In this document: piece by piece, positions 34,381 to 39,838 of the stretch | Layout: each line of letters opens with the position of its first letter | How positions within the stretch are numbered: position 1 is the stretch's first letter | Assembly (NCBI GenBank): GCA_947174365.1 | Contig: CAMWIR010000010.1 | Location: 1-39,838, forward strand | Reading direction: 5' to 3' | Length of the DNA stretch: 39,838 nt | DNA from: an uncultured Ruminococcus sp. | Lineage (GTDB): Bacteria > Bacillota > Clostridia > Oscillospirales > Ruminococcaceae | The notes under the pieces: generated by a model | Seen by the model: the letters and a program-made list of their open reading frames with translations, nothing else | What the model was told of the DNA's origin: nothing | Database searches by the model: none | Made by a program: the position numbers and the translations under genes

Positions 34381-35592
34381 TTATAGTCTGCCGTTGTCGG
34401 TCTTATCTTCCTCTTCCATTTCCTCCAGGAATTTTCTGTACTTTTCCACGATCACATTCCATGCGAAATTTTCTCTTACATACCTGCCGCCGTCTCTGCC
34501 CATGCGTGCAGCAGTCTGCCTGTTTTCCAGGAAATAATCCGCACAGCCCTCAAATTCAAAATAATCTCCGAAATAAAGTCCTCCGCCGGACTCCCTGGCA
34601 AAATTTGCGGTAACAGCGCAGTCCCTGTGTACCAGCACCGGACGGCCGCAAAGCCAACTTTCCATTATGACAAGTGAAAAGCTCTCATTTTTCGACGGCT
34701 GACAGAGAAACTCACAGGCAGCAGCAGCGTCGTATTTATCCTGCTTGTCCACAAATCCCAGGTCAATTGTATCCTTTGCCGCAGACTCCGGGATATCTAT
34801 CTCCCCGCCGCCTATAAGTATCAATTTGAGGTCACCCGGCCGTCTTTTTTTATACTCGCCGAAATACTTCAGCAACGTGTGAACGTTTTTCCCCGAGTCC
34901 TTTCGCCCGGCGTATATTATAAAAGGCTCCTTTATTTTGAATTTTTCCCTGAACCTATCAGGCTCGGAGGTTATCTCATCAGCAACGCCTGTGCCCATTA
35001 CCACCGTCTTAACGCCCTCCAGGCTGTACACCTTTTCCGCCAGCTCATACTCCGGTCTTGCATTAAAGAGCATTCCCCTGACCTTTGAATACATTTCCCG
35101 AAAAATTTTCATATATACATATGCCTCATTGTGAAAGCATGGTATCATAACAGCCTTTTCCGGGCAGGCCTTTACTCCGAAATATGTGGTGCCGAACATA
35201 TATGGAATAAAAAAGAAAGCCGAATATTCCTCCCTATGCTCCCGGATATATCTGTAAAGCTCGGGGCTGTTGACCATCTCGTTAATGAAAATTTCCTCTT
35301 CGGCAGCACTTGGCATAATGCCGTTCATCAACTTGATGTTCACCCTGTCAAAGGCATCCTTGTCTCTTTTTGCCGCCTTGAAGCGCCTTACGGGAACGCC
35401 TTTTATTATCTCTGTTCCCTCCGGGTAGAAATTTTCGCTCCAATCGCTTACAAATTCCTTTACACAGGTAGTAAGTATCTCGACCTCAATTCCCGCCTCA
35501 TGAAGATGCCTTGTGACCTCTCTGGTCTCCATCTCTGCTCCTCCGGGTATATCGTCTGCAAACCAGGGTATAACAAAGGCCGCCTTTTTCAT
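34381..35592 (-). CDS. GT4 family glycosyltransferase
   Basis: The 403-residue GT-B enzyme begins AAFVIPWFADDIPGGAEME, a glycine-rich acceptor loop seen in O-antigen and capsule GT4s, and has FIIYAGRKDSGKNV and NESFSLVIMESWLCGRP in the donor domain. The E-x7-E pattern is kept as E...E within that last motif. A C-terminal acidic helix (EEMEEEDK) follows. It overlaps the stop of the GT4 upstream by four bases (ATGA). Linkage is unknown. Confidence 0.9.
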   Translation of the reverse strand: MKKAAFVIPWFADDIPGGAEMETREVTRHLHEAGIEVEILTTCVKEFVSDWSENFYPEGTEIIKGVPVRRFKAAKRDKDAFDRVNIKLMNGIMPSAAEEEIFINEMVNSPELYRYIREHREEYSAFFFIPYMFGTTYFGVKACPEKAVMIPCFHNEAYVYMKIFREMYSKVRGMLFNARPEYELAEKVYSLEGVKTVVMGTGVADEITSEPDRFREKFKIKEPFIIYAGRKDSGKNVHTLLKYFGEYKKRRPGDLKLILIGGGEIDIPESAAKDTIDLGFVDKQDKYDAAAACEFLCQPSKNESFSLVIMESWLCGRPVLVHRDCAVTANFARESGGGLYFGDYFEFEGCADYFLENRQTAARMGRDGGRYVRENFAWNVIVEKYRKFLEEMEEEDKTDNGRL

Positions 35593-36695
35593 AGCTTTTC
35601 ACCGCCTGTTCTTTCGGGATCATCACCGTTTATAAAGCCTTTTAGCTGCTTCTCAAGAATACCCCTTACTCTCTCATAGGCAAAGTCCTCCAACCGCCTG
35701 CTCTGACCCTTGATTACTGCCTCATGTAATGCCTTGTCCGACACAACTTTGTCTATCATCAGAGCTGTTTCCACCGGATCCTTTTTATCCAAAAGAACGC
35801 CGCTGCCCCCCAAAGTGTCCGGCACAGCGCAGCTGTCGTATGCGATTATAGGTACTTTAAAAAACATAGCCTCTGTAAGGGGTACGCAGAAGCCCTCATG
35901 CTCACTCATACAAAGAAAAATATCCGCTGCAGAATACACCGCCAGTATACCGGGAAATTTAATGTGCCCCGTGAATACCACGTCCTCCAGCTCCAGTGCC
36001 CTTACATACTTTTGAAGCCGTTCGTAATATTTCTCAAAACCGGTGTAAGAGCCTGCCAGAATAAGCCTTGAATTTTTGTTGATATGCTTTTTATAATAGC
36101 AAAAAGCAGAAATGATATCCTCATGCTTTTTGTTCGGAGCTATCCTGCCAACAAAAACAATATTAACAAAGCCGTCCTTATACCTTGCCAGTAAGTTTTT
36201 ATCAGGCTTTTTCTCATAGTCCTCAAAGGGAATAAGAATGGGTCTTACATCTATCCTGCATTTATAGCCCGCATCCTCCAACTCTCTTTTATTGAAAGCA
36301 GAATCGGCAATACAGTAATCAAATTTATCCGCCAGATCCTTTTTTGCACGCAGTCCCTCTGTACAGTTAACCAATGCACTTTCGTTATATCCGCTGAAAA
36401 AATGGGGAGGAGTTATGTTGTGATAAATCATTATCTTCCGGCAGTTATACTTTGTGACCTCATAATTCAGCTTTGAACCGGTGGAAAGATGATATATGAG
36501 AATATCCTCATCTTCCATCTCAGGCATGCCCCCCGAAAGATCCCTTGCAGTGCCCGCAGGCAGTCTCCCGTCTACCACCTCTGCATATATCCCTGTTTCA
36601 TACCCCATATCCGCAATGGCTCTGCCTACAGCCGCTGTGTCATTCCCCACTGCGTCTCCAAAGGCTATCACCGGCAGAAACTGGATAATTTTCAT
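35589..36695 (-). CDS. GT4 family glycosyltransferase, paralogue of the one at 29412
   Basis: The 368-residue GT-B enzyme has the FGDAVGNDT loop at the N-terminus, IVFVGRIAPNKKHEDII and SEHEGFCVPLTEAMFFKVP in the donor site. These match the GT4 at 29412 almost motif for motif, but this protein lacks that protein's coiled-coil extension. The extension-like module is instead a separate small protein encoded just upstream (36692), with which this gene overlaps by four bases, as if a fused pair were split. A shared donor sugar for the two paralogues is likely. Confidence 0.9.
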   Translation of the reverse strand: MKIIQFLPVIAFGDAVGNDTAAVGRAIADMGYETGIYAEVVDGRLPAGTARDLSGGMPEMEDEDILIYHLSTGSKLNYEVTKYNCRKIMIYHNITPPHFFSGYNESALVNCTEGLRAKKDLADKFDYCIADSAFNKRELEDAGYKCRIDVRPILIPFEDYEKKPDKNLLARYKDGFVNIVFVGRIAPNKKHEDIISAFCYYKKHINKNSRLILAGSYTGFEKYYERLQKYVRALELEDVVFTGHIKFPGILAVYSAADIFLCMSEHEGFCVPLTEAMFFKVPIIAYDSCAVPDTLGGSGVLLDKKDPVETALMIDKVVSDKALHEAVIKGQSRRLEDFAYERVRGILEKQLKGFINGDDPERTGGEKL

Positions 36696-37225
36696 TTTCT
36701 GCCACCCTGCTTTCTGCTGCCGGAGCTGTTAGCCTGCCTCAACTGTTCCTCCAGCTGTGCAATCCTGTTCTGAAGCTCTTCTATCTCCTTTTTATGAGAA
36801 ATATTCCTCAGCTCCAGCTCTTCTACTCTTGCCGTCAGCCTTTCCGGGTCGAAGCCTTCATATCTGCCTGCAAAATTTGTCAGCTGCCCCACAGAATTGC
36901 TGCAATGATAATTAAAAGCATTCTGTTCACTGACCAATGGAATAATATAAAACTGCATAAGCTTACGCAGTATCCTTTTTACCATCCTTTTTATAAAGCT
37001 GCCCTCTATGGGAGCGTAAGGGTCTGTCTGGTTATGAGCACAAATATATCCCGAACTTTTTTTAAGTTCCTCCGGGCAGTATTCCCCGAACTGCACGATT
37101 CCTTTCTCCTCCAAAGGGATATCCTCAAAAGAAAGCATATCCGCCGTAAGACCCTCATCCTTTATCTTCTGCCTTATCTGCGCCATTATTTCTTCCACAC
37201 AGACAATGTCCTTTTCTGTATCCAT
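36692..37225 (-). CDS. small coiled-coil protein with a basic amphipathic segment, candidate scaffold
   Basis: The 177-residue protein has no enzyme motif. An acidic N-terminal part (1 to 75) is followed by a basic amphipathic stretch (FIKRMVKRILRKLMQFYIIP, near 80 to 98), a SEQNAFNYH motif, and a C-terminal coiled coil (about 128 to 165, ELELRNISHKKEIEELQNRI). The order basic stretch, QN/YN motif, helix is the same as at the start of the GT4 at 29412. It may dock the neighbouring GT4 at the membrane. AGGGAG precedes the ATG. Its only visible upstream signal is the terminator of the transglutaminase gene, so transcription must read through or start within 60 to 100 bases. Confidence 0.75.
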   Translation of the reverse strand: MDTEKDIVCVEEIMAQIRQKIKDEGLTADMLSFEDIPLEEKGIVQFGEYCPEELKKSSGYICAHNQTDPYAPIEGSFIKRMVKRILRKLMQFYIIPLVSEQNAFNYHCSNSVGQLTNFAGRYEGFDPERLTARVEELELRNISHKKEIEELQNRIAQLEEQLRQANSSGSRKQGGRK

Positions 37226-37281
37226 AAACTTCTCCCTGCAATAGATGTTGGAATTTTTTCCCAGTCTTCCGAGATAATAAA

Positions 37282-37330
37282 GGACAGCATTGTCCGACCG
37301 GACATTGCCGCTTTGCAGACAATGCTGTCC
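37282..37330 (-). terminator. terminator between the transglutaminase gene and the rest of the operon
   Basis: A 13-bp perfect stem (GGACAGCATTGTC/GACAATGCTGTCC) with a 23-base loop is followed on the minus strand by TTTATTAT. The shorter palindrome TGTCC-GACC-GGACA overlaps one arm and offers a competing fold, as in attenuators. It lies 15 bases after the stop codon. Confidence 0.75.
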
Positions 37331-37345
37331 TGTATGTATTTACCG

Positions 37346-39154
37346 CTATATCCCGAAACTGCTCACAAGATTTGCATATTCGGGAGAACCAAGGAATCCA
37401 TTAAGTATCTGCTCTCTGGTAGCTCCGCTTTTGAGCATGCCCACCCAGCCCGATTTTCCGGCAGGATCGGATTCTCTGTCAAAGAATGTCTGATAAAGAG
37501 TTTCCACATAATCCTCATCACTGAGGTTTTTCATAACAAATTCGGGAGAATATATAAAACCTTCTGCAATTTGATTTGCATTAATCTCTCCGGAAATGTA
37601 TCTGCCTGTCCAGTATTCAAGACCGCCAACCTCATAATCACGCCCCATAGCCTTTGTGTACATTCTCGAAACATATGCGGTAAGGCTGGGATTCATATCC
37701 CTGTTGTATATAATTTCAAAATAACCCCTGTTTAATCCATATTTGCTGCAAATATTGGAAAACTCCGCAGACTGGCTGAAGCCATACATGAGTCTGTCCA
37801 ATGAACAGCCGTTTTTAAGCATATCAGACCAGTACTTTACCTCATCGGGAGCCGGCGCTCTGTCCAGGAATGTATTATAGAAAATTTCCGCTATCCTGTC
37901 ATTGCTGAGACCTCTGCCGGCAAATTCGGGAGAGTAGATAAAGCCATAGGATACCTCCACTGCCGTACTTCCGTTCAAAAGATAATCTGCCCAGCCGGAC
38001 ACCTCCTCATATGCTGCAGGTCTGTTCAGAACTTTTTCGTAAAGCCTTGAAACAAACCCCTCTGCGGCAGCCCGCTGTTCGTCACTGATGTTTCCGTTTC
38101 CACCGGGCACATAGGCAGTAGGATTCACCTGAGGATATTTTAGATTATGATAGCCCATCAGAACACCTGAATCGCTTAAAACATGAGCACTGTCATGATC
38201 TGCCGCCGCTGCCTCGGAAGTTCCTGCCAGGAACCAGGTGTAATTATACATTCCATTTGTCGCATAGCTGTCCATCCATGTCACGTCCACATAATACCAT
38301 GCCCCTCCAAGATATACAATATTCCACTCATGGTTGCTGCTTATAGCAATAACACAAGGTATAGAAACAGCGTCGCAAAGAAGCTTATACGCCTCGGCAT
38401 AACTTTCACATACACCTGTCCCGTTTATCAGTGAGCCGTAGGCATTCCAACAATTAGCCCCCACTCCTGTCCTGAAGGCATATTCATTATAGATGTTATT
38501 GTCACAGATATACTCCGCAAAGAACTTCAGCTTGTCATAATCAGAAGTATACACAGACGAGGCATTTACTATAGATGCCACCTTGTTCTGTACTGCCATG
38601 TATGAATTTACAGCAGTTGTTCCGGCTTGCTGTCCGTCGCAGTATATAAATCCGGTCTGAGCCACATCGGGAGTCGCCGATGAAAAACGCAGTCCATCTA
38701 CCATACGAAGCCCGATATACTCCGGATAATCCTGTACTAAGGCAATAAAGGCTTGGGAAAGATCGTCCTGAATCAGCTGACCATCCGTGAAAATATTATA
38801 CTGGGCAGGAACAGAAATCGTAAACCTTTCCGCCCCCGGATCTGCCGCCAACACTTCCAGCATACGGTTATACATACTCAACTGAGACGAGGTCAGCAGG
38901 CTTGCAAAATTATAGGAATTTCTTCCTGAAAAGCTGTAAAGCGAAATACCTGCGTTCTCGGGATATTCCGCAATAGGCTCGTCAGAAAAAGTAATAGTGC
39001 CTGTCTGCTCTGTCTTGATATTATACCCGCCTGAGACTTCATTATACCCTGAAATATCATCCATAGTATAAGCCATAGCTCCCTGACCGACCGAAAGGCA
39101 GAAAGATACTGCCATTGCTGCTGCCGCAATTCTTCTCAAAAGTTTTCTTGACAT
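37346..39154 (-). CDS. secreted transglutaminase-like protein with DUF4214 repeats
   Basis: The 602-residue protein has a signal peptide (1 to about 28, ending GAMA). Residues 75 to 345 hold a transglutaminase-like cysteine peptidase domain with Cys249 in GTGVCESYAEAY, His275 in SSNHEWNIV and Asp290 in YYVDVTW, a complete Cys-His-Asp triad. Residues 365 to 602 carry four related DUF4214 units (for example FVSRLYEKVLNRPA, IFYNTFLDRAPAPDEV, YVSRMYTKAMGRD, LYQTFFDRESDPAGKSGW), a module of secreted and surface proteins of unsettled role. It stands first in the polysaccharide locus and its own terminator follows, so it is likely made in larger amounts. It may modify or bind cell-wall or polymer-linked material. 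Confidence 0.85.
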   Translation of the reverse strand: MSRKLLRRIAAAAMAVSFCLSVGQGAMAYTMDDISGYNEVSGGYNIKTEQTGTITFSDEPIAEYPENAGISLYSFSGRNSYNFASLLTSSQLSMYNRMLEVLAADPGAERFTISVPAQYNIFTDGQLIQDDLSQAFIALVQDYPEYIGLRMVDGLRFSSATPDVAQTGFIYCDGQQAGTTAVNSYMAVQNKVASIVNASSVYTSDYDKLKFFAEYICDNNIYNEYAFRTGVGANCWNAYGSLINGTGVCESYAEAYKLLCDAVSIPCVIAISSNHEWNIVYLGGAWYYVDVTWMDSYATNGMYNYTWFLAGTSEAAAADHDSAHVLSDSGVLMGYHNLKYPQVNPTAYVPGGNGNISDEQRAAAEGFVSRLYEKVLNRPAAYEEVSGWADYLLNGSTAVEVSYGFIYSPEFAGRGLSNDRIAEIFYNTFLDRAPAPDEVKYWSDMLKNGCSLDRLMYGFSQSAEFSNICSKYGLNRGYFEIIYNRDMNPSLTAYVSRMYTKAMGRDYEVGGLEYWTGRYISGEINANQIAEGFIYSPEFVMKNLSDEDYVETLYQTFFDRESDPAGKSGWVGMLKSGATREQILNGFLGSPEYANLVSSFGI

Positions 39155-39409
39155 GATCTAAAAACAATCCTTTCCAAATTTTTTAAGGCTTTCCTGTTTT
39201 CAGGCACTGCATAGGGAAAAATTTTCCTTTCCCCGGCATTTCCCGACATTTTTGCCCCGATATGATCTGCATACGGTTACCGCAGCACTGCACTGCGGAT
39301 CATACGTATATATTAACCTGCATACTTTTCCGGTATCAGGTTAATAAGCTCATTGAATGACATGACAAATTTAAGAAACTATGCTCTTTGTTAATTTTAT
39401 TGTTAATAT

Positions 39410-39438
39410 AAAGAGGCATAAGAAGTTGTGCCTCCTTT
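39410..39438 (-). terminator. terminator-like hairpin in the leader
   Basis: A nine- to ten-base stem with one bulge (AAAGGAGGCA/TGCCTCTTT) has a 10-base loop and is followed by TTTATATT on the minus strand. It may end an upstream transcript or attenuate the polysaccharide operon. It is nearly symmetrical and could act on either strand. Confidence 0.4.
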
Positions 39439-39821
39439 ATGACTGCCTAAATGTTTTTTTCGGAAATAAACACACTTGCATACGAATTATAAGCCGTTTT
39501 TTCATAAGTTATGAGCACATCTAATCTAAAAGCTGATTGTGGGATGAATCTTAAGTAAGCAGTATACATCACTCTAAAAAGCTCCAAATGACCTGCACTG
39601 CGGCTTAAATATTCTCCGAGCACAATAATTCCACATACCGCAAATCTAAAACTTTCACAAAAATCCATAAACAGCAGAACTATAAAGCAAACAATCTATA
39701 CTTCTTAATATTTTTTCATCAAGATGATGTTTTAAAATAAAAAGTGTATAAGCCCAATAACTACGCAGTTAAAACCTGCTGAATCAATAAATTCTGCGGA
39801 TTAACAACGATTTTTCATTTT

Positions 39822-39827
39822 ATTATA
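39822..39827 (-). promoter_or_regulatory. extended -10 box (TGG TATAAT) at the window edge
   Basis: The minus strand shows ATATGG directly before TATAAT, as in promoter P2 at 24008. A -35 box 17 bases further upstream would fall just outside the window, so the promoter cannot be confirmed here. Confidence 0.45.
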
Positions 39828-39838
39828 CCATATAAAAG

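Larger units (their letters stand above)
39155..39838 (-). promoter_or_regulatory. long structured leader of the polysaccharide locus
   Basis: No convincing gene is present in this 684-base stretch. It holds a 10-bp perfect inverted repeat extended by four more pairs (39311 to 39346), a second structure (39261 to 39304) with an inner CCGCAG/CTGCGG stem, and a terminator-like hairpin (39410 to 39438) followed by TTTATATT on the minus strand. An extended -10 lies at the far end. The layout suggests a transcribed regulatory leader. Confidence 0.45.

Noticed and set aside
39447-39668. Minus-strand open frame of 73 codons in the leader
   Set aside because: No ribosome site before the ATG, composition like non-coding DNA around it, and no recognisable protein family. 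A small leader peptide is not excluded.

Overview
The window looks like a chromosomal segment of a gut or rumen clostridial bacterium of the Ruminococcus type. The evidence is indirect: a secreted GH5 glucanase with bacterial Ig-like domains, CheV, DUF4214 repeats, strong GGAGG ribosome sites with some TTG/GTG starts, and sigma-A type promoters with extended -10 boxes. Every gene I accept is on the minus strand, so the window reads from its right end to its left end. I saw no tRNA, rRNA, CRISPR array or complete insertion sequence.

Right and middle (about 39.2 to 9.2 kb) form one long surface-polysaccharide locus. It opens with a long, structured leader and a secreted transglutaminase-like/DUF4214 protein that ends in a strong terminator. 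Next come a coiled-coil protein, two GT4 glycosyltransferases, a Wzm/Wzt-type ABC exporter, a FkbM methyltransferase carrying seven 14-residue tandem repeats, another GT4, ManC, two more GT4s, Gmd and Rmd. ManC, Gmd and Rmd make GDP-D-rhamnose from mannose-1-phosphate. Together with Wzm/Wzt and several GT4s this gene set resembles the Gram-negative A-band (D-rhamnan) O-antigen loci.

From about 23.9 to 11.1 kb the DNA is clearly more AT-rich and has two consensus promoters of its own. It encodes three large polytopic glycosyltransferase-like proteins, an NDP-hexose 2,3-dehydratase, a GtrB-like GT2, a Gfo/Idh/MocA reductase, an RmlC-type epimerase, an SDR, UDP-galactopyranose mutase and a GtrA-like flippase, followed by RmlA and RmlB and a clean terminator. 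The enzymes fit a dTDP-2,6-dideoxyhexose pathway of the kind known from actinomycete antibiotic sugars. The membrane proteins fit a Gtr-type system that adds lipid-carried sugars outside the membrane. My working model is a D-rhamnan-like polymer exported by the ABC transporter and decorated with a 2,6-dideoxyhexose and possibly galactofuranose. One of the polytopic enzymes contains a G10 tract that could make the decoration phase-variable.

Left of the terminator (9.2 to 0 kb) lies unrelated material: a class II aldolase with a good promoter and palindromic operator candidate, a small membrane protein, two unrecognised proteins, an AAC(6')-like acetyltransferase, a secreted C39-like peptidase, CheV, the GH5 glucanase and a partial AzlC. 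Two copies of a roughly 110-bp palindromic MITE-like repeat lie in this part.
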